Assembly (NCBI RefSeq): GCF_015751765.1
Contig: NZ_JADOTX010000001.1
Span: forward strand, 3,906,001 to 3,970,000
Reading direction: 5' to 3'
DNA length: 64,000 nucleotides
DNA from: Micromonospora ureilytica
GTDB lineage: Bacteria > Actinomycetota > Actinomycetes > Mycobacteriales > Micromonosporaceae
Part shown: positions 32,003-45,916 of the stretch, in pieces
How positions within the stretch are numbered: position 1 is the stretch's first letter
Layout: every line of letters begins with the position of its first letter
Translations under genes and position numbers: made by a program
Notes under the pieces: generated by a model
The model's input: only the letters and a program-made list of their open reading frames with translations
Told to the model about the DNA's origin: nothing
Databases searched by the model: none

Positions 32003-33354
32003 GCGCTCACCCCCGGTTTGGTCAGCTGCAACCGCACCGAGTCGGCCACGTGCCGGTCCACCGCCAGCACCTCGACCAGCGCCCGGGGTTCCATCTCGTT
32101 GTCCTCGCCGTCCGCCCCCTCGGGTTGCAGGCTGATCTCCAGCCGGTCACCGACCTCCGGCACCCGGCCCAGCTCCCGCATCACCAACCCGGACAGGGTG
32201 TCGTACTCGGGGGCCTCGGGCAGTGCGATACCTGTGCTGTCGGCGACCTCGTCGATCCGCCAGCGGGCCGGCACCACCCAGGACCCGTCGTCCTGCCGGG
32301 CCGGTGCCCGCTCCGGTGGGTCGTCCTCGTCGCGGATCGGGCCGACCAGCTCCTCGGCGATGTCCTCCAGCGTGATGACGCCGGCGAAGCCGCCGTACTC
32401 GTCGACCACGCACGCCATCTGCCGGTGCCCGGACCGCAGACGGTCGAGCACCGTGGGCAGGGGCAACGTCTCCGGCACGAGCAGCGGCGGCCCGGCCACC
32501 GCGCTCACCGGGGTGGTGGCCCGCTCCCCCGGGGGTACGCCGAGCACGTCGGCGATGCCGACGATGCCGAGCAGGTCGTCGACGCCCTCCGCACCGCGAA
32601 CGGGGAAGCGGGAGTGGCCGGTGTCCAGCAGTTCGACCACCCGGCTGACCGGTTCGTGCGCCCGTACGGTGTGCACGTCGACGCGGGGCACCATGGCCTC
32701 GCCGGCGGTCAGCTCGCGGAAGTCCAGACCTCGGTCGAGCAGCGTGGACATCTCGGCGTCGAGGCTGCCCTCCTCGCGGGACTCGGCGATGATCTGTTCC
32801 AGGTCCGCCGGGGTGGCGCCGCTGGGCAACTCCTCGATCGGTTCAATACCGATTCGGCGCAGCAGACGGACCGATGCCCGGTCGAAGAGCCGGATCAGCG
32901 GCCCGGCGACGGCCAGGTAGATCAGGGTGGATCGGCTCAGCGCCCGGGCCAGTTGCACGGCCCGTGCGATGGCCAGGTTCTTCGGGGCCAGCTCACCGAG
33001 GACCATCTGCACGATGGTGGCGATGACCAGGGCCAACCCCACCGACAGGGGCAGGCTGACCGCCTCGCTGACGCCGGCCACGCCGAGCAGGTCGGCGAGG
33101 CCGCCGCCCAGGTACGGCTCGGCGACGTAGCCGACCAGCAGCGCGGTGACGGTGATGCCGAGTTGGGCGCCGGAGAGCATGAAGGAGAGCCGGCTGGTGA
33201 CGGTCAGGGCCCGGGCGGCGGCCTGATCGCCGTCATCGGCGAGCTGGCGCAGCTTGCCCCGGTCCACGGCGACGTAGCCGAACTCCTGCGCCACGAAGTA
33301 ACCGGTGGCGGCAGTGAGAAGAATTATCAGAAGGAGACCAACGACGATCAACAC
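31999..33354 (-). CDS. DUF21/CBS/CorC-domain membrane protein
   Basis: A 451-residue paralogue of the adjacent gene. Domain order: DUF21 membrane region with VAQEFGYVAVDRGKLRQLAD and VLGELAPKNLAIARAV; two CBS domains with EAMVPRVDVHTVRAHEPV and CVVDEYGGFAGVITLEDIAEE; and a C-terminal transporter-associated CorC domain (WRIDEVADSTGI, EYDTLSGLVMRELGRVPEVGD). GTGA overlap with the downstream partner suggests that both proteins are made in equal amounts and might form a hetero-oligomer. Metal-ion efflux or sensing is the likely field of action. Confidence 0.88.
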   Translation of the reverse strand: MLIVVGLLLIILLTAATGYFVAQEFGYVAVDRGKLRQLADDGDQAAARALTVTSRLSFMLSGAQLGITVTALLVGYVAEPYLGGGLADLLGVAGVSEAVSLPLSVGLALVIATIVQMVLGELAPKNLAIARAVQLARALSRSTLIYLAVAGPLIRLFDRASVRLLRRIGIEPIEELPSGATPADLEQIIAESREEGSLDAEMSTLLDRGLDFRELTAGEAMVPRVDVHTVRAHEPVSRVVELLDTGHSRFPVRGAEGVDDLLGIVGIADVLGVPPGERATTPVSAVAGPPLLVPETLPLPTVLDRLRSGHRQMACVVDEYGGFAGVITLEDIAEELVGPIRDEDDPPERAPARQDDGSWVVPARWRIDEVADSTGIALPEAPEYDTLSGLVMRELGRVPEVGDRLEISLQPEGADGEDNEMEPRALVEVLAVDRHVADSVRLQLTKPGVSA

Positions 33355-33535
33355 GGGTCGCTCAGGGCTCCCGGGGTCGTCGGTACGGGGATATGCCGGG
33401 CACGACCCGGCTGGCTACTGCTGCCCTCCTGGGCAGAAGAGTCGATCATCCCCCCATTTTATCGGCGCTGGCTGGGACTCCGCTGGGGGTGGGCCGAAGG
33501 AGCGGATCGTCCGGTTCAGCGGGTGCCGTTGGGCG

Positions 33536-33898
33536 TCACGCCGGGCCCGCCGGCCCGCCGTCTGGTCCGCGTTCGGCCAGCTCATCGGCGTCGAGCAGAC
33601 TCCGGTCGAGCCGCCCCGACCGGTACGCGGCCCGCCCGATCATCTGCGCCGCCACCGGCGCGGTCGCCAACTGGAAGACCGCCACCAGCAGGATCATGCC
33701 GAGGTCGGCCGGGGACCGCAGCCGCAACGCGATGCCCAGCAGCAACAGGAGCACCCCGAGTACCTGCGGCTTGGTGGCCGCGTGCATCCGGGACAGCGCA
33801 TCCGGGAAACGCAGTACGCCGATCCCGGCGGCCAGAGCGAGCACCGCGCCGGCCACCAGGCAACCGGCGCCGAGCCAGTCCGCGATCGTCGCGATCAC
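33536..33898 (-). CDS. mnhG: MnhG/MrpG, Na+/H+ antiporter subunit G
   Basis: A 120-residue subunit of the Mrp cation/proton antiporter with three membrane helices. Landmarks are GIGVLRFPDALSRMHAATK, typical of subunit G, and LATAPVAAQMIGRAAYRSG. The C-terminal 30 residues are an acidic, proline-rich tail. Last gene of the operon; its GTG overlaps the mnhF stop (GTGA). The 181-bp gap to the next gene contains GC-rich hairpins that may terminate the operon. Confidence 0.92.
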   Translation of the reverse strand: MIATIADWLGAGCLVAGAVLALAAGIGVLRFPDALSRMHAATKPQVLGVLLLLLGIALRLRSPADLGMILLVAVFQLATAPVAAQMIGRAAYRSGRLDRSLLDADELAERGPDGGPAGPA

Positions 33899-34158
33899 TG
33901 CTGCTCCCGGACGGCGAAGCGGACCAGCGACACCGAGCCCACGAAGCCGAGCAGGGAGAGCACCACCAGCACGGGCAGCGTGGTGGCGTGCCGGTTGACC
34001 GCCGCCTCGGCGCCCACCGCGCCGACCATCGTGGCGAGCAGCATGTCCGCGGCGATCACCCGGTCCACCAGTGACGGGCCACGGTAAAGGCGGGTCAGCG
34101 CGAGGAGCGCGGTTACCGACAGCAGTGCGGTGAGGACGACGGCCAGGAACGTGGTCAC
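33895..34158 (-). CDS. mnhF: MnhF/MrpF, Na+/H+ antiporter subunit F
   Basis: An 87-residue protein with three hydrophobic helices. LYRGPSLVDRVIAADMLLATMVG is the MrpF signature, recognised in two parts (GPSLVDRVIAAD and LLATMVG). The GTG at 34158 overlaps the mnhE stop by GTGA, with AAGGGA upstream. It belongs to the small-subunit module of the Mrp complex. Confidence 0.92.
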   Translation of the reverse strand: MTTFLAVVLTALLSVTALLALTRLYRGPSLVDRVIAADMLLATMVGAVGAEAAVNRHATTLPVLVVLSLLGFVGSVSLVRFAVREQQ

Positions 34159-34766
34159 GGTCGGGTTCCCTTCTCGGGTGAGGTGACGTCGAGGTGGCGC
34201 AGTTCGGCGGTGGAGCCGACCGCGCGGACGATCCGGCGTTCGACGGCGAGCGTGCGGGCCCGGGCCACGTCCAGGTCCCCGGGGCCGTGGGTGTCCAGGA
34301 CGTGCAGGTAGAGCGTTCCGGAGTCCCGGTCCACCTCGAGGATCAACGTGCCTGGCACCAACGAGACCGCCTCGGCGGTGAGCGCCAGGTTCAGGTCGGT
34401 GGCCACCCGCAACCGGACCGCGATGATCGCCCCGCGCGGTCGGTAGCCGGGCTGCACGGCGATCCGGGCGATGTGCAGGCTCGCGCTGACCAGCTCGACG
34501 GCGAACCGGCCCGCGAACACCAGCAGCGCCCACGGCCGTATCCGGCCACCGAAGCTGACCGCCGGCAGCGGGTAGAACATCAACACGGCCGCACCCACCA
34601 GCAGGCCACCGACCAGGTTGGCCCAGGTGATGTCGCCCCAGAGCAGGTTCCAGACCACCACCAGCCACCCGAGCGCCACCGCCTGGTCCCGCCAGCGCCC
34701 GAGCCGGCCCCGCCCCATCACGGCGGGCCCGCGGGTGTCGGGAGCCGGCTCCGGGGAGCCGGTCAC
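34155..34766 (-). CDS. mnhE: MnhE/MrpE, Na+/H+ antiporter subunit E
   Basis: A 203-residue protein. The first 25 residues are polar, then membrane helices (ALGWLVVVWNLLWGDITWANLVGGLLVGAAVL, in parts). A soluble end contains the family segments VATDLNLALTAEAVSLVPGTLILEV and LYLHVLD. Start is the GTG at 34766, overlapping the mnhD stop by GTGA. Needed for stability of the Mrp complex in other bacteria. Confidence 0.92.
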   Translation of the reverse strand: MTGSPEPAPDTRGPAVMGRGRLGRWRDQAVALGWLVVVWNLLWGDITWANLVGGLLVGAAVLMFYPLPAVSFGGRIRPWALLVFAGRFAVELVSASLHIARIAVQPGYRPRGAIIAVRLRVATDLNLALTAEAVSLVPGTLILEVDRDSGTLYLHVLDTHGPGDLDVARARTLAVERRIVRAVGSTAELRHLDVTSPEKGTRP

Positions 34767-36268
34767 GGCACACCGCCCGGTAGCACGGCACGGACGTACG
34801 GGGTGCGCAACCGCAGGTCCTCGGCAGCGTCGGCGGTGACGTCGAACAGCGGACCGGCCAGAACTGTCAACGCCAGCCCGATGGCGACCAGGGCCACCGT
34901 GGCGCCCACCATCAGCCTCGGCAACTGGACGACCGGCTCGCTGGTGGCCAGCCGGGGCGCACGCCAGAAGGCGATGTTCCACACCCGGGACGCCACGTAC
35001 AGGGTGAGCAGGCTGGTCAGCGTGCCGGCCGCGACCAGCATCCCGGGCAGCGGCCCGCCGGCCGCCACCCCGGCCTGGAGCAGGCCGAGTTTGCCGAGGA
35101 AGCCGGAGAACGGTGGCACTCCGGCGAGATTCATGGCCGGGACGAAGAAGAGCACCCCGAGCAGCGGCGCCACCCGGGCCAGCCCGCCGATGCGACGCAG
35201 GTCGGTGCTCCCGGCGCGCTCCTCGACGAGCCCGGCGACGAGGAACAGCGTGGTCTGGATGGTGATGTGGTGCACCACGTAGAAGATCGCGCCGGAGAGC
35301 CCGGCGGCGGTGCTCAACGCCACTCCGAAGATCATGTAGCCGATGTGACTGACCAGGGTGAACGAGAAGAGTCGCTTCAGGTCGGACTGGGCCACCGCGC
35401 CGAGGATGCCGATCACCATGGTCAACCCGGCGACGATCATGAGCAGCACGTGGGCGCGCCCACCGGGAAACAGCAACGTCTCGGTGCGGATGATCGCGTA
35501 GACGCCCACCTTGGTGAGCAGTCCCGCGAAGACGGCAGTGACCGGGGCCGGCGCGGTGGGGTAGCTGTCCGGCAGCCAGGCCGACAGGGGGAAGACCGCC
35601 GCCTTGATCGCGAAGGCCAGCAGCAACATCAGCTCCAGGGCCAGTCGGACGCCGTCGGGCAGGTCGTCGAGGCGCTGGGCGAGCTGGGCGAGGTTGAGCG
35701 TGCCGGTGGCCGCGTACACCAGACCCACCGACGTCAGGAAGATCATCGAGGAGAGAATGCTGACCACCACGTACGTCGATCCGGTCCGGATCCGGGTCTC
35801 GGTGCCACCCAGGGTGATCAGCACGAAGCTGGCGGCCAGCAGGATCTCGAACCCGACGAAGAGGTTGAACAGGTCACCGGCCAGGAACGCGTTGGTGACG
35901 CCCGCGGTGAGCACCAGGTACGTCGGGTGGAAGATCGACACCGGCGAGCTCTCGCTCGTGTCGCTGCGACCCTGGCCGATCGAATAGAGCAGCACGCAGA
36001 GGGTCACCGCCGAGGACACCACGAGCATCAGCGCGGCGAGCTGATCGGCCACCAGAACGATGCCGACCGGTGCCGGCCACGCACCGACGGCCACCACCAC
36101 CGGCCCGTGCCGGTACGCCTGCACCAGCAGCAGCACCGACACCGTGAGCGTGCCACTCAGACACAGCACGCTGATCGCGCGCTGGAGTCGGGGCTTCCCG
36201 GCCAGCAGCAGGGTCAGCGCCGCACCGAGCAGCGGCACCACCACCGGCAGCGGCACCAGGTTGCTCAT
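34763..36268 (-). CDS. mnhD: MnhD/MrpD, Na+/H+ antiporter subunit D
   Basis: A 501-residue polytopic protein homologous to complex I antiporter subunits. The proton-pathway glutamate is in NLFVGFEILLAASF, and a conserved lysine is in VFAGLLTKVGVYAIIR. The start may be the ATG at 36268 (one-base overlap with the mnhC stop) or the GTG at 36271. It forms, with MnhA, the main ion-translocating pair of the complex. Confidence 0.93.
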   Translation of the reverse strand: MSNLVPLPVVVPLLGAALTLLLAGKPRLQRAISVLCLSGTLTVSVLLLVQAYRHGPVVVAVGAWPAPVGIVLVADQLAALMLVVSSAVTLCVLLYSIGQGRSDTSESSPVSIFHPTYLVLTAGVTNAFLAGDLFNLFVGFEILLAASFVLITLGGTETRIRTGSTYVVVSILSSMIFLTSVGLVYAATGTLNLAQLAQRLDDLPDGVRLALELMLLLAFAIKAAVFPLSAWLPDSYPTAPAPVTAVFAGLLTKVGVYAIIRTETLLFPGGRAHVLLMIVAGLTMVIGILGAVAQSDLKRLFSFTLVSHIGYMIFGVALSTAAGLSGAIFYVVHHITIQTTLFLVAGLVEERAGSTDLRRIGGLARVAPLLGVLFFVPAMNLAGVPPFSGFLGKLGLLQAGVAAGGPLPGMLVAAGTLTSLLTLYVASRVWNIAFWRAPRLATSEPVVQLPRLMVGATVALVAIGLALTVLAGPLFDVTADAAEDLRLRTPYVRAVLPGGVP

Positions 36269-36747
36269 CACGCGTCATCCCCGCGTCGCAGCCGTCGGCG
36301 GGCCGGCTCGGGATCGACCTGTTCCGGGTCACCGTTCGGGCCCTCCCCACCGAGGTCGACCGCGCCCACCTCGTTGCGCCTGGCCCGGCGGATGATCTGC
36401 CGGTCCTCCAGGTCGTCGGGCACCTCGTCATCGCCGGAGAGATACCAACTCCGGTACGCCACCGCGAGCAGGAAAGCGGTGAACCCGAAGGTGATCACGA
36501 TGGAGGTCAACACCATCGCCTGCGGCAGCGGGTCACTCATCCGCTGCACCGGCGCGGTGCCGACGATCGGCGCCTCGCCCGCCCGCCCGCCCAACAGGAT
36601 CAACAGGTTCACCCCGTTGCCGAGCATGATCACCCCGAGCAGGATCCGGGTCAGGCTGCGCTCCAACAACAGGATCACCCCGCACCCGACCAGCACCGCG
36701 ACGGCCAGCACCAGCACCAACGTCGGCCCCGCGGCGCTCGCCGTCAC
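36268..36747 (-). CDS. mnhC: MnhC/MrpC, Na+/H+ antiporter subunit C
   Basis: A 159-residue NuoK-like subunit with three helices (LVLVLAVAVLVGCGVILLL, LLGVIMLGNGVNLLIL and AMVLTSIVITFGFTAFLLAVA). The last 55 residues are a long charged tail ending RRRLRRGDDA, longer than in many MrpC proteins. The GTG at 36747 has AGAGGTGG about 5 bases upstream; this ribosome site lies inside a 59-bp tandem duplication that separates mnhC from mnhA. Confidence 0.92.
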   Translation of the reverse strand: MTASAAGPTLVLVLAVAVLVGCGVILLLERSLTRILLGVIMLGNGVNLLILLGGRAGEAPIVGTAPVQRMSDPLPQAMVLTSIVITFGFTAFLLAVAYRSWYLSGDDEVPDDLEDRQIIRRARRNEVGAVDLGGEGPNGDPEQVDPEPARRRLRRGDDA

Positions 36748-36866
36748 GGTGCCACCTCTGTTCGCGACTGCGGGGCTCGCAAACCCGGCTCACTCCTCGC
36801 GCTCACGGTGCCACCTCTGTTCGCGACTGCGGGGCTCGCAAACCCGGCTCACTCCTCGCGCTCACG
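36744..36866. repeat. perfect 59-bp tandem duplication at the mnhA/mnhC junction
   Basis: Copies 36744-36802 and 36803-36861 are identical, with 5 further bases of a third copy. On the minus strand the unit contains GCGAGGAGTGAGCC, a GCGAGCCCCGCAGTCGCGAAC block and AGAGGTGGCACCGTG. It therefore duplicates the ribosome-binding site and a GTG next to it. The mnhA stop codon lies at its right edge and the mnhC start at its left edge. Confidence 0.9.
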
Positions 36867-39696
36867 CCCGTTCTCCCTTGTCGACGGTCAGACCGCCGGT
36901 AACCGCTCCGGTGGCTTCGATGTGCCGGTCCACCTCGGCGCCGAGGCTGCGCAGGATGTCCAGCACCAACCCGATCACGACCAGGTACACGCCGATGTCG
37001 AAGAAGAGAGACGTGACCAGGTGGGTCTCGCCGATCAGTGGCAGCGGCCGGTCGACCTTGGCGCTCTCCAGCACCGACCCACCGACCAGCAGTGCCACCA
37101 CGCCACTGCCCACCGACATGGCCAGCCCGGCGCCGAGGATCGCGCCGGCACCGATCGGGGCCGCCTCGGTCAGCTCGTACCGGCCGCCGGCCAGATAGCG
37201 GACCACCAGGGCGAGACCCGCCACCAGCCCACCGGCGAACCCGCCGCCCGGCGCGTTGTGCCCGGAGAAGAGTAGGAACAGTGAGAACAGCACAACGGTG
37301 TGGAAGATCAGCCGGGTGACCACCTCCAACACGATCGAGCGGCGCTCCTCGTAGAGGGTGGGGCCACCACGCAGCCACACCGGCCGGCCGCGTCCACCCA
37401 CCCGCTGGTCCGAATCGGGCCGGCGCGGCCGTGGCCCGGTGCGGGAGCGTTCGAAGATCAGGCTGGCCACCCCTGTCGCGGCCACCACCAGCACCGCCAG
37501 CTCGCCCATCGTGTCCCAGGCCCGGATGTCGACAAGGGTCACGTTGACCACGTTGCGGCCGTACCCGTGGGCCACCGCCAGATCCGGGAAGGCCGCGGAG
37601 ATGTCCGGTGCCCGGCGGGCGCCGACGGCGGTGAGGGCCAGCCCGGCGGCCACCACACCCGCGGCCACCCCGATCACCCGACGGACCCAGCGGGTACGGC
37701 GCAGCGGGCGGGCCGAGAACCGCTCGGGCAGGCGACGCAGCACCAGCACGAAGACCGCGATCGTCGAGGTCTCCACCAGAAACTGGGTGAGCGCCAGGTC
37801 GGGCGCTCCGTGCAGCACGAACAGCATCGCCGTGCCGTAGCCGGTCATGCCCACCAGCAGCATCGCGGTCAGCCGGCGACGGGCGCCGACCGCCAGCACC
37901 GCCGCCACCGTGATCACCAGGACGACCACCGGTTGCAGCGCGCTGTCCCAGAGCGGGAGCCGCGCCCGCCAGGGGCCGGCGGAGAGCATCGCCGTACCGG
38001 GCACCAGCACCAGGGTGACCAGGATGATGCCCAGATACTGCGGCAGGGAGCCCCGCTGGGTCGCGCCGGTGACCTCGATGGCCAGCCGGTCGAACCGGGC
38101 GACGACCCACTCGTACCCCTGGTTGCCCCCCACCGGTGACCGGAGCCGGGCCAGCACCGGGGCGAGCGGCCCGCGCACGGCGAAGAGCACGCCGCCGCCG
38201 ACGAGCGCCAGCACGGACAGGCCGAGCGCCGGGGTCGGTCCGGCCCAGAGCGCCAGGTGCGCGTCGACTCCGCCGAGCAGATCGGCGTACGGCCGCAGCA
38301 GGTCGTCGAGCACGCTCGCGGCCGGCCCGGCGAGCAGACCGGCACCGGCGAGCACCGCGGGCGGGACCAGTAGCGACTTGGCGATCGACCCCGGCGGTAC
38401 CGGCGCCACACCCGGCCGGTCGGCGAACGCGCCCCAGAGGAAGCGGGCGCTGTACGCGACGGTGAGCACCGTCCCGGCGACCAGTCCGGTGAGGAGCGCC
38501 GGTTGGTCGGTGAACGCTCCGAACACCGCCTCCTTGGCGACGAAGCCGACAAGCGGCGGCACTCCGGCCATCGACGCCGCGGCCAGTACGGCGACCACGA
38601 ACAGCGGCCGGGACCAGCGCCGCAGCCCGGACAGCTCGCGCAGGTCACGGGTGCCGGCTTCGTGATCGATGATGCCGACGACCAGGAACAGCGCCGCCTT
38701 GAACAGGGCGTGCGCCAGCAGCATCGCGGTGCCGGCCAGAGCGGCGTCCGGGGTGCCCGAGCCGGTCACCGCGACCAGCAGGCCGAGCTGACTGACCGTC
38801 CCGTACGCCAAAAGCAGCTTGAGGTCGGTCTGGCGCAGCGCGGCCCAACCGCCGAGCAGCATGGTCGCCACGCCGGCGACCTGCACCAGTGGCCGCCACG
38901 GGCCGACCGTGGCGAGCACCGGCGCGAGAAGCCCGACCAGGTAGACGCCGGCCTTGACCATGGCGGCGGCGTGCAGGTAGGCGCTGACCGGTGTGGGCGC
39001 CGCCATCGCGACCGGCAGCCACGAGCTGAACGGCAGCACCGCCGACTTGGACAGCGCGCCGGCCAGGATCAGCAGCACGGCACCCACCAGGTACCCGCCG
39101 CCGGGCAGCGGCTGGGCGCTGATCTCCGACCAGCGGTAGGTACCGGCGTGCTCGCCCAGCATGATGAAGCCGACAAGCATGGCGAGACCGCCCAGCGTGG
39201 TGACTGTCAACGCCTGCGCCGCCGCCCAACGGCTGGACCGCCGTTCGGTGCTGTGCCCGATCAGCAGGTACGAGAAGATCGTGGTCAGCTCCCAGCCGAC
39301 GTAGAGCAGCAGCAGGTCGTCGGCGAAGACCAGGACGAGCATCGCGCCGGCGAAGGCGACCAGGACCGCGGCGAACTGCGCCAGCCCGGTGGAGCCGGCG
39401 CTGAAGTAGCGGGCGCTGTAGACCAGCACCAGCGCGCCGACGCCGCCGATCAGCAGCGTCATCAGCCAGGACAGCGTGGTGAGCCGGAACGCGATGTCGA
39501 GGCCCAACTGCCGTATCCACGGGTACGTCTCGACCACCGCCCCGCCGTCGGCGACGGCCGGGGTGCGGGCCACCGCCCAGCAGAACGCGGCGGCCGGCGC
39601 GAGCGCCAGCGGGTAGCACGCGCGCGGACCCCACCAGCGGACGAGCAGGGGCGCGGCGAGGGCCGCCACGAGGTGGAGGATGAGCAGTACCAGCAC
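36862..39696 (-). CDS. mnhA: MnhA/MrpA with fused MrpB domain, Na+/H+ antiporter subunit A
   Basis: A 944-residue membrane protein. The first ~500 residues are a complex-I-type antiporter with Glu136 in LYVGWELTTIFSYLL, Lys217 in GALSKSAVLPFSSWLP and Lys248 in HAAAMVKAGVYLVG, the residues expected in the proton path. After the MrpA C-terminal helices, the last ~150 residues are MrpB-like (LEVVTRLIFHTVVLFSLFLLF, GHNAPGGGFAGGLVAG), replacing a separate mnhB gene. The GTG at 39696 has GGGAG 5 bases upstream. First gene of the operon; gene order A(B)-C-D-E-F-G is complete. Confidence 0.93.
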   Translation of the reverse strand: MLVLLILHLVAALAAPLLVRWWGPRACYPLALAPAAAFCWAVARTPAVADGGAVVETYPWIRQLGLDIAFRLTTLSWLMTLLIGGVGALVLVYSARYFSAGSTGLAQFAAVLVAFAGAMLVLVFADDLLLLYVGWELTTIFSYLLIGHSTERRSSRWAAAQALTVTTLGGLAMLVGFIMLGEHAGTYRWSEISAQPLPGGGYLVGAVLLILAGALSKSAVLPFSSWLPVAMAAPTPVSAYLHAAAMVKAGVYLVGLLAPVLATVGPWRPLVQVAGVATMLLGGWAALRQTDLKLLLAYGTVSQLGLLVAVTGSGTPDAALAGTAMLLAHALFKAALFLVVGIIDHEAGTRDLRELSGLRRWSRPLFVVAVLAAASMAGVPPLVGFVAKEAVFGAFTDQPALLTGLVAGTVLTVAYSARFLWGAFADRPGVAPVPPGSIAKSLLVPPAVLAGAGLLAGPAASVLDDLLRPYADLLGGVDAHLALWAGPTPALGLSVLALVGGGVLFAVRGPLAPVLARLRSPVGGNQGYEWVVARFDRLAIEVTGATQRGSLPQYLGIILVTLVLVPGTAMLSAGPWRARLPLWDSALQPVVVLVITVAAVLAVGARRRLTAMLLVGMTGYGTAMLFVLHGAPDLALTQFLVETSTIAVFVLVLRRLPERFSARPLRRTRWVRRVIGVAAGVVAAGLALTAVGARRAPDISAAFPDLAVAHGYGRNVVNVTLVDIRAWDTMGELAVLVVAATGVASLIFERSRTGPRPRRPDSDQRVGGRGRPVWLRGGPTLYEERRSIVLEVVTRLIFHTVVLFSLFLLFSGHNAPGGGFAGGLVAGLALVVRYLAGGRYELTEAAPIGAGAILGAGLAMSVGSGVVALLVGGSVLESAKVDRPLPLIGETHLVTSLFFDIGVYLVVIGLVLDILRSLGAEVDRHIEATGAVTGGLTVDKGERA

Positions 39697-39835
39697 CTGC
39701 GCTCCCGATCGACATGGCCGACGCCCGTGGCAGCGGTGGCGCCTAGCAGCGATCAGACGCCAGTTCGTTCCCCGCCGGGCGGTTTTGCCGGAATTCGCTC
39801 GGTAGCCGCCGCGTGGTGCCTGTGCCGGGAGGTGG

Positions 39836-40222
39836 TCAGCGCAGCAGGGCGCTGTTGAGGGGCTGCGCCTCGTCGAGGGCGGGGTGATCGCGGCGCGGCT
39901 CGGCCAGCAGGTCGGGGCGGCCGAGTTGGCGGGCGACCCGGTCGACCACCCGTTCGGCGGCGGTCAGCGACCGCACCGAGAGCAGGCGGCCGCGGCTCTC
40001 GCGACGCAGCACGAAGTAGTGGACGGCGACGCGGACCTGACCCCGATCGGCGGCGCTGGCCTGGGCGGTGCAGAGGACCAGCTCGCGCAGGCAGCGGGCG
40101 AGGCGTTCGGCGAGCTCGAGCTCGGGGCCGTGCAGACCGGCGCGGAGCGTGGCGAGGTGGCTGTCGACCTTGCGAATCAGCACGTCGGTGCCGCGTGCGA
40201 CGGTGCGCTGCTCGGCGGCCAT
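39836..40222 (-). CDS. hypothetical protein
   Basis: A 128-residue, mostly helical protein that I do not recognise. It has a basic N-terminal region (LIRKVDSHLATLRAG), a helix ELAERLARCLRELVLC with two cysteines, the strand VRVAVHYFVLRRES and an arginine-rich helix VVDRVARQLG. No membrane segment. GAGGGG 5 bases before the ATG at 40222 fixes the start. It is divergent from lhr, sharing an AT-richer promoter region with a palindrome, and lies 139 bp upstream of mnhA on the same strand. Confidence 0.65.
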   Translation of the reverse strand: MAAEQRTVARGTDVLIRKVDSHLATLRAGLHGPELELAERLARCLRELVLCTAQASAADRGQVRVAVHYFVLRRESRGRLLSVRSLTAAERVVDRVARQLGRPDLLAEPRRDHPALDEAQPLNSALLR

Positions 40223-40288
40223 CACATCCCCTCACCCCGGTTCGCGTTGGGGGTGAAGTTACTTTATGTTGCTCCTTAGAAGCAAGCA

Positions 40289-40305
40289 GTTAAGTGAGAC
40301 TTAAC
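40289..40305. promoter_or_regulatory. palindromic operator candidate between the 39836 gene and lhr
   Basis: GTTAAGT (40289-40295) and ACTTAAC (40299-40305) are perfect 7-bp inverted arms with a GAG spacer. The surrounding 60 bp are unusually AT-rich for this window. The site lies about 70 bp before the minus-strand gene and 95 bp before lhr, a typical operator position. Confidence 0.45.
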
Positions 40306-40400
40306 GCATTAAGCGCACGTTCCACGCTTTTTGCCTTTCCCTCGCCCAATCCGTCGTGAGGTCGCTCGTGGATGTCGGACCTGCGGGGCACGATGGACCG

Positions 40401-45053
<4,653 letters not shown>

Positions 45054-45090
45054 CGCCAGGGCCCCGCCGAGGGCAATCCCGCACAGAGCC

Positions 45091-45128
45091 TGATGTCGGT
45101 GAGTCATCACGATGACTCACCGACATCA
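45091..45128. terminator. strong bidirectional hairpin after lhr
   Basis: TGATGTCGGTGAGTCATC (45091-45108) and GATGACTCACCGACATCA (45111-45128) are perfect 18-bp arms with only two bases between. It lies 37 bp after the lhr stop and 38 bp from the stop of the convergent lipoprotein gene, so it should stop both transcripts. Confidence 0.85.
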
Positions 45129-45166
45129 CACTCAAGAGAACGACATGCTTCGGCCGCGCCGGTGTC

Positions 45167-45730
45167 TCAGCGCAGGCCGTTGAGCACCTTCTCGTAGCGC
45201 GGCCGGTCGGCGGCGGGGGTCTTCGCCTCCAGGTAGTTCAGCACCACCGCGCCACGCTGGTACGACTGGCCGCCCCAGGTCTCGGCGATGTCACTGGCGC
45301 TGGTCTCGTCCGGGAAGACGTAGACCGTGACGGCGTCGGTGGCCATCAGCTCGGAGCAGCCCAGGCCGAGGCCGTCCGGCCCGCAGTCGACCGCGCGGTC
45401 CTTCGGGTGCGGCACCTTCAGGCCGGCGGCCCGGAACGCCTCGACGATCTGCTTCGCCCCGGGCGCGGTGGCCGGACGCTTGGGCAGCACCACCGGCGGC
45501 GGGCTGGCCGGACGCCGCTGTGTCGTGCCCTGCGCGGCGGCGGGCGGCGAGGTGGCGGCGTCGGCACCGGGCGCGGGCGAGGCCGGGGGCGTCGGCAGGT
45601 CGGTCGGGGCCGCCTCGGACGAGACGGACGGGGTCGCGTTCGGGCTTCCGTCGTCGTCACTGCCACAACCGGCGGTCAGGACGACGGCGACCAGCAGGAT
45701 TCCGAGCGCGGGGAGGTTCCGAGTTGTCAC
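45167..45730 (-). CDS. hypothetical lipoprotein
   Basis: A 187-residue secreted protein. The signal peptide is short, with hydrophobic core LPALGILLVAVVLTAGC and a good lipobox (LTAG-Cys22). A Ser/Pro/Ala-rich linker (about 25-90) leads to a small folded region with cysteines in VDCGPDGLGLGCSELM and the strands AVTVYVFPDE and GAVVLNYLEAK. No recognised domain. Start is the GTG at 45730; the ribosome site is weak. Divergent from the CPCC gene. Confidence 0.75.
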   Translation of the reverse strand: MTTRNLPALGILLVAVVLTAGCGSDDDGSPNATPSVSSEAAPTDLPTPPASPAPGADAATSPPAAAQGTTQRRPASPPPVVLPKRPATAPGAKQIVEAFRAAGLKVPHPKDRAVDCGPDGLGLGCSELMATDAVTVYVFPDETSASDIAETWGGQSYQRGAVVLNYLEAKTPAADRPRYEKVLNGLR

Positions 45731-45916
45731 CAGGGCAGTCTGCCCAACGCCATCCGGCGGCGGGAGGGGCCGGTCGGCCACTGCGCTGTCCCGTATCCGC
45801 CAGTACACCGCGTTCCACTGGGCCTGCGGGCATGTCGGTCGCGGACCTCCTCGCGGCGTCCCCGGGGGACCTCCTGCGGGTATCGGGCTGATGTTCGACT
45901 GTGGAATGCTTCTCCG

